Source: Gammaproteobacteria bacterium
GTDB taxonomy: Bacteria > Pseudomonadota > Gammaproteobacteria > UWMA-0217
Assembly: GCA_026981985.1 (NCBI GenBank)
Contig: JALSHZ010000107.1
Coordinates: forward strand, 1 to 51,592
Reading direction: 5' to 3'
Length of the DNA: 51,592 nt
Both the position numbers and the translations under genes were made by a program. Below are positions 1 through 8,866 of this stretch, in pieces (the first letter of the stretch is position 1; every line of letters starts with the position of its first letter). The notes beneath the pieces were generated by a model, which was not told the DNA's origin, made no database searches, and was given only the letters and a program-made list of their open reading frames with translations.

Positions 1-353
1 AATTGCATCATAAGTAGATTTAAATCAGGGTTGTCAGTGCCATTGCTTGTTCCTCTAGCTGGTTAATGTTTTGATGGATTATACCATATAAATCATTGTG
101 TTAGTGCTTAACTTAATGGCATTGCCCGCGGGGGAGAGGGTTGGGGAGAGGGGGCCGAAAAGCACGCAGAAACCGAGAATTTGCAGCAAGCCTGAAAAAA
201 TTCCCTTCAATCCCCTTCTGGTAAAGGGAGGTTGTCAGAGACGGCGGCAGTGTTCTACTTGAACTTACCACGCTCACCACTGTCTGAATTCATTCCGAGC
301 ACTCGCTGGTAAGCCAGCACCGCTATCCTCGATGCCATGACCAGGATGTCCCC
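1..353. other. Intergenic region with purine-rich intergenic repeat-like sequence
   Basis: No credible gene is visible before the phosphatase at 354. Positions 128-155 are a purine-rich stretch (gggagagggttggggagagg), and 205-235 contains the pyrimidine/purine pair cccttcaatcccctt / aaagggagg. These resemble the short intergenic repeats common in gammaproteobacterial genomes, but only one copy is in the window, so repeat status is not shown. A short minus-strand frame over the start of the phosphatase looks like a shadow. Confidence 0.35.
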
Positions 354-2333
354 ATGCCAATCAACCGGAAAAAGCAGTTCCTCACCCTCTTTGTTTTTAT
401 CACGCTCCTGTTCACCGCAGCGACCGGGTTGTCGGCGGCGACATTGGAACGCGGTCCTTATTTGCAGCAACCGAGCCCCGGCCAGATCGTGATTCGTTGG
501 CGGACGCGGGAAAAAACCGATTCGGTCGTCTCATTTGGGACGTTGGCCGGCGCCCTGAATCAGGAGGTTCGACGCGCTGGCCGTGTCACCGACCACGAGG
601 TGAAAATCGACGGGTTGGCACCGGCTACACGATATTACTATTCCGTTGGTGATTCGGCAGAGAGCCTTGCCGGCGGGAATGATTTTTACTTTGTGACTTC
701 CCCTGTTACTGGCAGTGATACGCCAACCCGTATCTGGGTGTTGGGTGACCCGGGGTCGCAATCGGGGGGCGGATCCAGGGCGGTACGTGATGCCTATGCC
801 GCATGGGCGGGTGATCGGCGGGCCGATCTTATCCTGATGCTGGGTGACAACGCCTATACGTCGGGCCTTGATCATCAGTATCAAGTTTCGGTTTTCGATC
901 GCTTTCGTCCGTTCTTGAGGAATACACCGTTATGGTCCGTTATTGGCAATCATGAGGGTAACAAGGCGGGTAAACGAGAGGAGTCAGCCGACTCGGTATA
1001 CCAATCCGGCCCCTATTACGAGATCTTCAGCTTTCCAAAAAAAGGTGAGTCTGGCGGGGTGGCGTCGAACACTGAAGCCTATTATTCGTTCGACCATGGC
1101 AATATTCATTTCATCATGCTCGACTCCTATTTCAGTACCGATGACCGGGAGCAGTTTCGTCACCGAATGCTGGCATGGTTGAAAAGCGATTTGTCGAATC
1201 AGCGTGCCAGATGGATTATTGCTGCCTGGCATCATTCACCGTATAGCAAGGGCAGCCATGATTCAGACGATGGCAGCCGGGAAAGCTATATGCGCCAGGA
1301 GATTCTGCCGATACTCGAATCCCATGGTGTCGATGTCGTGCTGACCGGCCATTCTCATGCCTATGAGCGATCCTTTTTATTGCATGGTGCCTATGGTCCG
1401 TCGAGTGACATCAGAAAAAATCCGGCGCTAATTCTCGATCACGGCAATGGCCGGCCAACGTCTGTCTCTCTTGCTGATGGTATTCCTGCCACTGGTGTGT
1501 ATCGGAAAAATCGCAGGGACGGAAAAGGTACGGTCTATGTGGTCACTGGTAATGCATCGAGCGTCAGCAAGCGCGGCAACCTTGATCATCCGGCGATGGC
1601 TGTTTCGCATCGGGAGCTGGGGTCGGTCGTCATCGATGTTGATGGCGATACACTCACCAGTTTTTTTCTCAATGACGAAGGGGTGGTCAGGGACAGCTTT
1701 GTCATCGACAAGGGAAATAATAGTGTATCCGAAGCCGGACAGTCTGCAGAAATTCCGATCCGCGACAAACCACCCCCGGCTAGTCAGGACACATTGTTCG
1801 TGGTCGAAAAACGCATTTCCGCCAGTGCCAATGATGTCGAGCAGCGCGCGACTGGCCGCATGTACCTGGATAGCAGCGATCTTGAAATGACCAGGGACAA
1901 ACAGAATCAAATAATCGGTCTGCGTTTCAATCGACTCGAACTGCCGGCTGCTGCCTCGATAACAGCAGCATGGATTCAGTTCGAGGTCGATGAAGTCAGT
2001 ACGCGAGAAACCGCGTTACGCATCAATGGTGAACTATCGGGCTATTCAAAAAAGTTCAGTACGGATCGTTTTGATCTCAGTTCACGGCAGATAACGCAGC
2101 AGAACACCATCTGGTTGCCGCCGCCGTGGCGCGAGAAAAGCGCCCGTGGTGCAGATCAAAGAACGCCGGATCTGTCGAAAATCGTGCAGGAAATAATCGC
2201 CATGCCCGGCTGGAAAAGTGGCAATGCGATGACTTTTATTGTTTCAGGCGTTGGTAAGCGCGTAGCCGAGTCGTTCGACGGTGAGCCTGCGGCAGCACCA
2301 CTACTTCATGTTGAGTATCGGCTGGCGCCGTAG
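354..2333 (+). CDS. Secreted purple acid phosphatase-like metallophosphoesterase
   Basis: A 659-residue exported phosphoesterase. The first 29 residues form a signal peptide (RKK, then a hydrophobic stretch, cleavage near LSA-A). Residues about 35-115 look like the N-terminal fibronectin-type domain of purple acid phosphatases (RGPYLQ start). The calcineurin-like dimetal site is visible in order: GDPGS at 131, LGDNAY at 163, GNHE at 198, WHHSPY near 297 and GHSHAYE near 334. The last 170 residues (from about LFVVEKRISAS) look like a beta-sandwich of the kind found at the C-terminus of surface proteins. The start is the ATG after AGGA. It is monocistronic and convergent with the Bat operon. 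Likely role: periplasmic or extracellular phosphate-ester hydrolysis; the substrate is unknown. Confidence 0.85.
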   Translation: MPINRKKQFLTLFVFITLLFTAATGLSAATLERGPYLQQPSPGQIVIRWRTREKTDSVVSFGTLAGALNQEVRRAGRVTDHEVKIDGLAPATRYYYSVGDSAESLAGGNDFYFVTSPVTGSDTPTRIWVLGDPGSQSGGGSRAVRDAYAAWAGDRRADLILMLGDNAYTSGLDHQYQVSVFDRFRPFLRNTPLWSVIGNHEGNKAGKREESADSVYQSGPYYEIFSFPKKGESGGVASNTEAYYSFDHGNIHFIMLDSYFSTDDREQFRHRMLAWLKSDLSNQRARWIIAAWHHSPYSKGSHDSDDGSRESYMRQEILPILESHGVDVVLTGHSHAYERSFLLHGAYGPSSDIRKNPALILDHGNGRPTSVSLADGIPATGVYRKNRRDGKGTVYVVTGNASSVSKRGNLDHPAMAVSHRELGSVVIDVDGDTLTSFFLNDEGVVRDSFVIDKGNNSVSEAGQSAEIPIRDKPPPASQDTLFVVEKRISASANDVEQRATGRMYLDSSDLEMTRDKQNQIIGLRFNRLELPAAASITAAWIQFEVDEVSTRETALRINGELSGYSKKFSTDRFDLSSRQITQQNTIWLPPPWREKSARGADQRTPDLSKIVQEIIAMPGWKSGNAMTFIVSGVGKRVAESFDGEPAAAPLLHVEYRLAP

Positions 2334-2343
2334 CTGATAATCG

Positions 2344-3795
2344 TTAGCGCCGATGGCCAAAATTTGCAATGAAGCCCGAGCCTCTAATCAGCTTCGAGAC
2401 AACCTGCTGCAACTGTCTTTTGGGGGATTCGATTCGCAATACACTGGTTTTCACTGCGGCAAAACTTTTGTCGCTGTGGCGTGAAAAACTCAGGGCGTTG
2501 AGATTGGCTGCGGTCTGTGTCGCTTGGAGTGTGCCGGTTGCAGCAGCCCAGGCTTCGAGATGCCGCTGGCGATGGTAGCGCAAGAGCTCGCGGCGGAGTG
2601 CATGGGCATCTGTCGCGGCATGCAGCAGGTGAAGATGATGGCGGTAATGCCTGATCCGGTGTGCGACGCGGCGTAGCAGGATGATAACCCCGGCAAACAG
2701 GATCATGCCGACCAGAGCCAATACGGCAATGAACCAGCCGGGTAGTCTGGTGGCTGCTGGCAACAGGTGGTCGAGCGTTTCGAGGCGCTGTGACCGGGGT
2801 GAAAAAAATCGGATGCTCAAGGTGGGGCCATGGAGCAGTCCAACAGTCCACTGCGGTACCGGCATCGTCCAGCTTCTATGCCACCACCCCTGTGCGTCGA
2901 TGCTTGCCTCGCCACTATTGATTGATGCTTCATCAATGCCGAGCGCGGAGGCGAGTGTCCGTTGCAAACCCCATGGATGGCTGTCGAGCAGGCCATCGCT
3001 GGTTAACGTCACTTGCCAGTAAGGTTGTTTGTCGTCATGGATGAGCCCACTGCTTGCGCTGAGCGTTCCCACTGGCAGTGTCGGCGGTAAATAGCTTGGT
3101 AATGGAAAGACTGCGATTTCCTGCAATGGCAGATGAAAACGCCAACGTCCATTGCCGCGTTGCTGGATCGCAGGTAACGCCAGCCGGTAGCTGCCCTTCG
3201 CCGCAGGGTATAGTCGCCAGCGCAGCTTGATCACATCCTGTCCTTGCCGGGTTTCGTGTTGTTGCGGCAAGGCGACCACGGTCATGCCGGGCACTGACCA
3301 GTCGGATGTGCTGACCTTGTTCGTCGGTGCCAGCAGCGGAACAGTTACCGCTACCTTGATTGGGGTGCCCACCTGCACCTTTTTCGGCAGCGGCTCAAGG
3401 ATGGGTTGGCCGTCGATGCCATTGCGTTGCAGCGGCCGGACTTTGACCTTGATCGGTTCCATGATGACGCCGCCGTGGGCAATGGCGTTGATCACGAGGT
3501 CGCCGCTGAACCTGGGATAGAGTCGAATATCCTCATGGCTGATGATTTCGCCGGCTTTTTCTTCAGCGGAAAAGTTGTCGCGCTCGACCAGAAACTCTTC
3601 TTCCCATGGTCTTAAGTCTGCGGGCCCGGTGCCGCTTTTGCCGCGATAGTTCAGGGTGCCGATAAATACCCGGCCATATTCTATTTCACGGCTGTCGAGC
3701 TGCAATGAAAGCTCTGCACTCATTGCGATATCACAGATGAGAAAAAAGCCAAGCGTCAATAACGTTGCAATAAGCCGATTGCGACCAATTACCAT
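2344..3795 (-). CDS. BatD-like protein, last gene of the MoxR/Bat operon
   Basis: 483 residues with a signal peptide (about 1-27, cleavage near AMSA-E). The long periplasmic beta-rich part has the look of BatD proteins (SREIEYGRVFIGTLNY near the N-terminus). One membrane helix near 355-378 (WFIAVLALVGMILFAGV) is followed by a basic cytoplasmic tail of about 100 residues. The start overlaps the end of the preceding VWA-TPR gene by 7 bp, so it is probably translationally coupled. BatD partners membrane VWA proteins in MoxR-type operons. The sequence is divergent and position in the operon carries much of the call. Confidence 0.75.
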   Translation of the reverse strand: MVIGRNRLIATLLTLGFFLICDIAMSAELSLQLDSREIEYGRVFIGTLNYRGKSGTGPADLRPWEEEFLVERDNFSAEEKAGEIISHEDIRLYPRFSGDLVINAIAHGGVIMEPIKVKVRPLQRNGIDGQPILEPLPKKVQVGTPIKVAVTVPLLAPTNKVSTSDWSVPGMTVVALPQQHETRQGQDVIKLRWRLYPAAKGSYRLALPAIQQRGNGRWRFHLPLQEIAVFPLPSYLPPTLPVGTLSASSGLIHDDKQPYWQVTLTSDGLLDSHPWGLQRTLASALGIDEASINSGEASIDAQGWWHRSWTMPVPQWTVGLLHGPTLSIRFFSPRSQRLETLDHLLPAATRLPGWFIAVLALVGMILFAGVIILLRRVAHRIRHYRHHLHLLHAATDAHALRRELLRYHRQRHLEAWAAATGTLQATQTAANLNALSFSRHSDKSFAAVKTSVLRIESPKRQLQQVVSKLIRGSGFIANFGHRR

Positions 3796-5555
3796 GGGCG
3801 CACACCTTTAAGGCGGTAGGGTTTTTCTGGCATGACGCCAAGGCCGGCTTCCAGTGGTAGCAGGCGGTTGAACAGACCGATACTGTTTTCGGGTGCCAGG
3901 CTTGTATTATTGCCTGACCAGCTGCTGGTTTGTGCTTTTGCTGTGGGGGCGATGCCAAGTGCTCGCGCAACGCCTTTTTCGATCAGCTGGTTAACGCGAT
4001 CACGACCGAGTGCTTCGATGATCTGCGGGCTCGACGTTTGCAGTTTCAGCCAGATGCCTTCAGTGAGGCGCTCCAGCAGCCCTTCCGGAATGTCGCGTGC
4101 GTTGGACTGCCAGTCTGCCTTGCGCTGTACCATGTCGAGATGAATGCGGTATTTTCTCAGGGCGTCGGCAAGTTCGTTTGCAAATTCGAGATTGCGTCTG
4201 GTCGCGGCTTGATCGACGCCAAGGATGTGAGCCTGCTCGAACAGCACTGCGGCTTCCTCGAATTCGCCGAGCTGAAAATGGGCGTTGCCCAAATTAAATA
4301 CGGCGCGCCCGCGTTGCTTGTCGTTGGTTGCAAGCCAGGCTGCGCGGGAAAATGCCTGCCGGGCGCAGATCCAGTCGCGCAGGCGGTAACAGGCAACGCC
4401 TTCTCCAAATCGTGCGATATAGCCTTCCTGCTGGGAAAACAATTCGCGTGCGCTCAGGTAATCGCCATTTTCCAGTCGTTGTTGCGGGTCTGGTGCGGCG
4501 CTTGATTGCTTGCTGGGTATGGTCAGCAGAAAAAATATCCCCAGTGCAGCCAGCAACAGCGGGTTGTTTTTCTGTTCAGGTCGCATCACTGTCAAAAGCA
4601 GCAGAAACAGCCCCGCGAGCAGCGGCAAGGAAAACCACTCGTTCCACACAATCTGTCCCTGGTCTTGCGGATCGATGCGCGGTGCTGGTTGTTGGATGAG
4701 TTCTGCAATCGTGGCATCACCCAGCTGTTCGATGGGGTAGTATTTTCCACCGCTCGATTGGGCCAGCGTTTTCAGTATGGGTTTTTCCTGGCGGGTGAGT
4801 ATGCTGCGATTTTCTTGCAACGTATCGGTGGCCAGCGATGCCGGTAGTGCGACTTTTTCGCTGCCGCCGACACCGATCACAAACAGGCGGATATCGTCGG
4901 CTTGGAGTTTATTCTCGATAACAGCTGTTGCGCTTGCAACAGCGGCTTCGTCGATGTCGCCGTCAGACAGCAGCAATATGGCGCGGTAGCCTTCTTTGTT
5001 TTGTAGCTTTTCGGCGGCCGTTTGCAGCACTGCTGCGAGGTTGTTGCCGAGGGTGGGTGTGCGCAGCGCATCGAGTTGCGAGACAAGGCCTCGCAACAGC
5101 GCGGTGTCTTGCGTGGGTGGCAGCAGCAAATGCCCGTGACCGGCAAACACGCCAAGCCCGATCGCCATATCGCTATTTTCCTGGCCAAGTATTCGATCGA
5201 GTGATGCAATGGCCTGTGCCTTGCGTGTCGGGCGGATGTCATCGGCGAGCATCGATGCGGAAAAATCGACGATGGCCACCATGCTGGCAGTGGCAGGGCG
5301 CAGCTCCGGTGGTAGCCAGCGCACTGTGCGCGGTCCGGCAAGCGCAATCACAAACAATATCCAGGCCAGTGCCAGCAGCGCGCGGCGCGCCTGCCCCCTC
5401 GTTGCTGCCGATTTCTCCTGCGCCCAGGGCAATAGGGCTGGGTCGATGATTGTCGATAGCTTTCGTTTTCTACCGACGAGGTTGAGCAGCGGTAGCAATA
5501 GCGGTAAAACTGCTACCCATAGCCAGGCTGCTTCACGCCAGTAGATCGTGCTCAT
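3789..5555 (-). CDS. Membrane VWA-TPR protein (BatB/BatC fusion type)
   Basis: 588 residues. Two N-terminal membrane helices (about 10-28 and 60-75) precede a von Willebrand A domain with an intact MIDAS signature, DFSAS at residues 97-101, and a later LLSDGD acidic loop. Two more hydrophobic segments lie at about 315-350 (SLPLLAGLFLLLLTV and LLLAALGIFFLL). The rest is TPR-like (AVFNLGNAHFQLGEFEEAA). BatB (VWA) and BatC (TPR) are separate genes in some bacteria and fused here. The VWA domain should face the periplasm and bind a divalent metal. ATGA overlap with the upstream VWA gene and 7-bp overlap with batD indicate one operon. The exact job of Bat complexes is poorly known; envelope stress or aerotolerance has been proposed for relatives. 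Confidence 0.85.
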   Translation of the reverse strand: MSTIYWREAAWLWVAVLPLLLPLLNLVGRKRKLSTIIDPALLPWAQEKSAATRGQARRALLALAWILFVIALAGPRTVRWLPPELRPATASMVAIVDFSASMLADDIRPTRKAQAIASLDRILGQENSDMAIGLGVFAGHGHLLLPPTQDTALLRGLVSQLDALRTPTLGNNLAAVLQTAAEKLQNKEGYRAILLLSDGDIDEAAVASATAVIENKLQADDIRLFVIGVGGSEKVALPASLATDTLQENRSILTRQEKPILKTLAQSSGGKYYPIEQLGDATIAELIQQPAPRIDPQDQGQIVWNEWFSLPLLAGLFLLLLTVMRPEQKNNPLLLAALGIFFLLTIPSKQSSAAPDPQQRLENGDYLSARELFSQQEGYIARFGEGVACYRLRDWICARQAFSRAAWLATNDKQRGRAVFNLGNAHFQLGEFEEAAVLFEQAHILGVDQAATRRNLEFANELADALRKYRIHLDMVQRKADWQSNARDIPEGLLERLTEGIWLKLQTSSPQIIEALGRDRVNQLIEKGVARALGIAPTAKAQTSSWSGNNTSLAPENSIGLFNRLLPLEAGLGVMPEKPYRLKGVRPW

Positions 5556-6577
5556 TTTTCTGACCCGGGCAGGGTGGCTGGTTGTCTCGACAGCAGCATG
5601 CTGGCGAGAAACAAGAAGATCGCCGTGCCGATGGCCCAGGGGTAGAGCGGTTGCACCAGCTGATGGGTTGTTGCCGGTGCTGCGGGGTGGCGGTGCAGTG
5701 TTTCGATTTCTTGCAAAGCCTGCTGCATGTGCTCGGTGTCGAGCGCGTGATACATCCGGCCGCCGCCAATCGTGGCCAGCTGCTGCATCAGCTGCAGATT
5801 CACCGGTTCGTAGAGCAGGCCTGTTGTGGTGTCTTCCGCAGCGGCCGGGTCGGCGGAGCCAACGGCGATGGTGTGCAGGGTCATACCTTTGGCCTTGACG
5901 AGCTTTGCACCGTCCTCCGGGGACAGGCTGCCGAGCTGAAGCCCGGCGTCGGTGATCAGTACGACGACCTTTTCGTCATTGCCGCTGAACGCCTCGGCAA
6001 TCATCTTGAGCGCACCGCCGGTGTCGCTCAGGCGGCCGCCAAGCGCGGTGCGCAGGCGCGAGATGGCATCGAGAACGACGCCTTTGTCCTGTGTCAGTGG
6101 CAGCCATAATGCGGGCGGGTCGCCAAGTACCACCAGTGCGATGCGCCGCCCGGCATAGTGGTTGACGAAATCCGCCAATAGTTGCTTCAGCATGGTCATG
6201 CGGCTGACCCGTTCACCATTGGCAATGTAGTCACGCAGATTCATGGTCACGGCTGTACCGACGAGAAGGATCAGATCGACCGGCTCGGCTTTGGCTGTGT
6301 CGGCAGCCGTTGTGGTGTTGACTGCCGGTTGCGCCAGACCAATCACGGCAACGATCAGGCCAGCGACAAAGAACCCGCCGGCACGTTTGGCGTATGAAGG
6401 TTTCGGCAGACGCTGCTGGCTTGTTGTCATGTTAGCCAGTGGGGGAAAGCGTAGCCGCGCTGGTGGCAGCAGTGCAGGCCAGTTCAGCATGCCACCGAGC
6501 CGCCAGAACCAGGCGAACAACAGCGGCGGAATCAGCAATAGCCAGGCGGGTTGCAGAAAATGCAAATCAGCGAGCAT
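5552..6577 (-). CDS. Membrane VWA-domain protein (BatA type) with degenerate MIDAS
   Basis: 341 residues with the BatA layout: an N-terminal hydrophobic segment (PAWLLLIPPLLFAWFW), a second near 68-84, a VWA domain from about 100, and a C-terminal helix near 318-335. The first MIDAS motif, normally DxSxS, reads VGTAV at 106-110, so the aspartate and both serines are missing. The later acidic loop LITDAG is kept. The neighbouring VWA protein has an intact motif, so this copy may have become structural. It overlaps the upstream DUF4381 gene by 11 bp and the downstream VWA-TPR gene by ATGA. Confidence 0.82.
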   Translation of the reverse strand: MLADLHFLQPAWLLLIPPLLFAWFWRLGGMLNWPALLPPARLRFPPLANMTTSQQRLPKPSYAKRAGGFFVAGLIVAVIGLAQPAVNTTTAADTAKAEPVDLILLVGTAVTMNLRDYIANGERVSRMTMLKQLLADFVNHYAGRRIALVVLGDPPALWLPLTQDKGVVLDAISRLRTALGGRLSDTGGALKMIAEAFSGNDEKVVVLITDAGLQLGSLSPEDGAKLVKAKGMTLHTIAVGSADPAAAEDTTTGLLYEPVNLQLMQQLATIGGGRMYHALDTEHMQQALQEIETLHRHPAAPATTHQLVQPLYPWAIGTAIFLFLASMLLSRQPATLPGSEK

Positions 6578-6902
6578 GGTGTTTTCTGATGCTATCGATC
6601 ATGGTGAGCAGGCGCTGCGGTTCGGGTGGTTGGCGGGAAAAACGTAGCGTATCGATGTCCGCCCTGAGTTTCGTATCGCTCGGGATGTGGCGGGCGAGCC
6701 GGTGTGCGGCTTGCCGGGTCGGGATGCGACCGTTTTTCAGTTGTCGTTGCAGTCGCGACAGCGGGTGGAACTGGCGCCAGAGCAGTAATAGCGTCAGCAG
6801 CATGATCACGAGCAGCAGCAGGCTGCTGATCAGGGTCGGCCAGAAGGCGGGTGTTTGCAGCGGCAGAATGTCGTGAATGCCTGCGAGGTCAGCGGGTTTC
6901 AT
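6567..6902 (-). CDS. DUF4381-type small membrane protein
   Basis: 111 residues from the ATG at 6902 (MKPADLAGIHDI). A longer frame runs to 7067, but that extension lies inside the DUF58 gene and has no membrane-protein character, so I use the internal ATG, which gives an ATGA overlap with DUF58. Features: a short N-terminal segment with a Pro-rich approach, one strong membrane helix (LISSLLLLVIMLLTLLLLW, about 25-43) and a basic cytoplasmic tail. DUF4381 proteins occur at exactly this position between DUF58 and VWA genes in gammaproteobacterial MoxR operons. The biochemical function is unknown. Confidence 0.78.
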   Translation of the reverse strand: MKPADLAGIHDILPLQTPAFWPTLISSLLLLVIMLLTLLLLWRQFHPLSRLQRQLKNGRIPTRQAAHRLARHIPSDTKLRADIDTLRFSRQPPEPQRLLTMIDSIRKHHAR

Positions 6903-7798
6903 GGCAGTGTCGCGAGCGCGTCCTGTGTTGTGCTCAGTTGCTGGAAGCCGATGCCAGCCTTGCGGCAGCTGCTTTCCAGCCAACGCCGGTGGTTTGTTTG
7001 TGCGGCAGCCAGCGTCGCCAGTGCGGGTGCATCTGTGCCGCTGATATCCGCCGCCTGAGCACCCCACGACAGCGTGACCGGGAAAGAAAAGTCCGGCTGC
7101 TGTTCCAGCGGATCGGTGACCTGAATGGCGCGGGCATGAACGCGCTGTCCCAGTGCCAGCAGCAGTTTTTCTTCTGAATGGCCAAGGGTGAGAAAGTCGG
7201 AGACGAGCACGACCTCAGCATCCTCATCCAGGCGCTGTATCAGCTCGGTGACGGCATTGCGCCAGAGATTGGGGGTGTCATCGTCGTCAGGCGGGGCGGC
7301 TGCCACCATGGTTGGAATCAGTCGCATCAGCCCTTGTAGGCCGGCAGCGGGTGGAATCCACTGAGCGGGATGATCGAGCACCAGTGCGCCGACTTCGCGA
7401 CCGGCGTGCGCCTGCCGAGCCAGCAGCGTCAACGCGGCTCGCACCGCCTGCGTGACCTTGAGTCGCCGCTGTGAGCCGAAACGCATGGTGGCACCGCGAT
7501 CTAGCAGTACCACGAAGGGGTTGCGTTGGTCCGCATGCCAGGTTCGCAGCATGGTGGTTCTGGAACGTGCTGACGCGCGCCAGTCGATATGGCGCGTGTC
7601 GTCACCCGGGTAGTAGCTGCGCAGGTCGGCAGCGTCGGTGCCGGCACCAAGCTGTCGGCTGCTGAGTTCGCCACTGCGCGATCCTTGTCGGATGACCTGT
7701 GGTGCTGCGGTGGTTCCGGCTGTCGCAGCATTGATCAGCGCATTGATTTCCGCGTCGTCGAGCAGTGGCGCGGAAGTGGTCGCCGCCGCTCTAGTCAC
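6899..7798 (-). CDS. DUF58 domain protein of the MoxR operon
   Basis: 299 residues, cytosolic. The DUF58 hallmark YYPGDDTRHIDWRASARS is present near residues 64-81, followed by a VWA-like core with LLDRGATMRFG in place of a classical MIDAS, and LVSDFL further on. DUF58 proteins are obligate neighbours of MoxR ATPases and are thought to act as substrate or adaptor. ATGA overlaps on both sides (with moxR upstream and DUF4381 downstream) support a single polycistronic message. Confidence 0.88.
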   Translation of the reverse strand: MTRAAATTSAPLLDDAEINALINAATAGTTAAPQVIRQGSRSGELSSRQLGAGTDAADLRSYYPGDDTRHIDWRASARSRTTMLRTWHADQRNPFVVLLDRGATMRFGSQRRLKVTQAVRAALTLLARQAHAGREVGALVLDHPAQWIPPAAGLQGLMRLIPTMVAAAPPDDDDTPNLWRNAVTELIQRLDEDAEVVLVSDFLTLGHSEEKLLLALGQRVHARAIQVTDPLEQQPDFSFPVTLSWGAQAADISGTDAPALATLAAAQTNHRRWLESSCRKAGIGFQQLSTTQDALATLP

Positions 7799-8754
7799 GG
7801 CGTCTCGATACTGTCGATGGCAGCGGCAACGATATCGTCGGTACTGATGCCCTGTGCCTGTGCGGCAAAGTTCATGACCAGCCGATGGCGTAGCACATCA
7901 GGCGCGAGTTCGATGATGTCTTCCGGCAGTACGAAATCACGGCCTTCCAGAAATGCCCGCGCCATCGACGCCCGCAACAGCGAAATCGAGCCGCGTGGCG
8001 AGGCCCCGGCAGTGACGATCCCGTCCCAGTCGCGGCGCCAGCGTTCGATATGGCGCGTTGCCGCGACCAGTTCCACGGCGTAGCGTTCCAGCCGTTCTTC
8101 GATGAACACATTGTCCACCTCGCGCCGCAGCTTGAGGATGTCGGCTGGTTTCAACTGCGCTTCGATACCAGCCTCGACATGGCCTTCCACCACCTTGCGG
8201 GCGCGGCGGGCGATCTCCACCTCTTCGTCGAGCGAAGGGTAGTCGAGCACGATTTTGAACAGGAAGCGGTCGAGCTGCGCTTCCGGCAATGGGTAGGTGC
8301 CAGATTGCTCCAGCGGGTTCTGGGTGGCCAATACAATGAAGATGTCAGGCAGCGGGCGGGTCTCCCCGGCGACGGTAACCTGGTGCTCGGCCATGGCTTC
8401 GAGTAGCGCCGATTGTACCTTGGGTGGTGCGCGATTGATTTCATCGGCCAGCAGGATCTCGTGGAAGATCGGCCCCGGCGTAAAGCGGAACTGGCCAGTG
8501 GCCGGTTCGTAGATCTCGCTGCCCAGCAAATCGCCGGGCATCAGGTCGGGGGTAAACTGAATGCGTTGGTAGGAGGCGTCGATGGCCGCCGCCAGCGCAT
8601 GCACTGCTGTTGTTTTCGCCAGCCCCGGTGGTCCTTCCAGCAGCACATGTCCGCCCGCCAGCAGGGTAATGATCAGGCGGTCGATCAACGCATGCTGGCC
8701 GACGATGACCTTTTCGAGTTGCTGGCGCAGGGTGTCGAGGCTGGCTGTTGGCAT
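7795..8754 (-). CDS. MoxR-family AAA+ ATPase
   Basis: 319 residues, cytosolic, first gene of the six-gene operon. Walker A is GPPGLAKT at 41-48, Walker B is LLADEINRAPP, and the sensor region ATQNPLEQSGTYPLPEAQLD is characteristic of MoxR AAA ATPases. The C-terminal lid includes GASPRGSISLLRA. MoxR proteins act as chaperone-like ATPases that mature or activate partner complexes, often together with VWA proteins such as those encoded downstream. The ATG at 8754 was chosen because it directly precedes the conserved N-terminal helix (LDTLRQQLEKVIVGQ). Confidence 0.92.
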   Translation of the reverse strand: MPTASLDTLRQQLEKVIVGQHALIDRLIITLLAGGHVLLEGPPGLAKTTAVHALAAAIDASYQRIQFTPDLMPGDLLGSEIYEPATGQFRFTPGPIFHEILLADEINRAPPKVQSALLEAMAEHQVTVAGETRPLPDIFIVLATQNPLEQSGTYPLPEAQLDRFLFKIVLDYPSLDEEVEIARRARKVVEGHVEAGIEAQLKPADILKLRREVDNVFIEERLERYAVELVAATRHIERWRRDWDGIVTAGASPRGSISLLRASMARAFLEGRDFVLPEDIIELAPDVLRHRLVMNFAAQAQGISTDDIVAAAIDSIETP

Positions 8755-8866
8755 GGACTACGGGGCGTTGAGGGTTTTGATTCAAGTTTCGGTGTCTACA
8801 AGGAGCAGCACCAGCACCTTTTGCTGAAACACTATCGCCTTGGTGGTCTGCTCGCAATAGGAGGGC

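Noticed and set aside
6903-7067. N-terminal extension of the DUF4381 gene
   Set aside because: It lies wholly within the DUF58 gene in another frame; the ATG at 6902 gives the ATGA overlap seen elsewhere in this operon.
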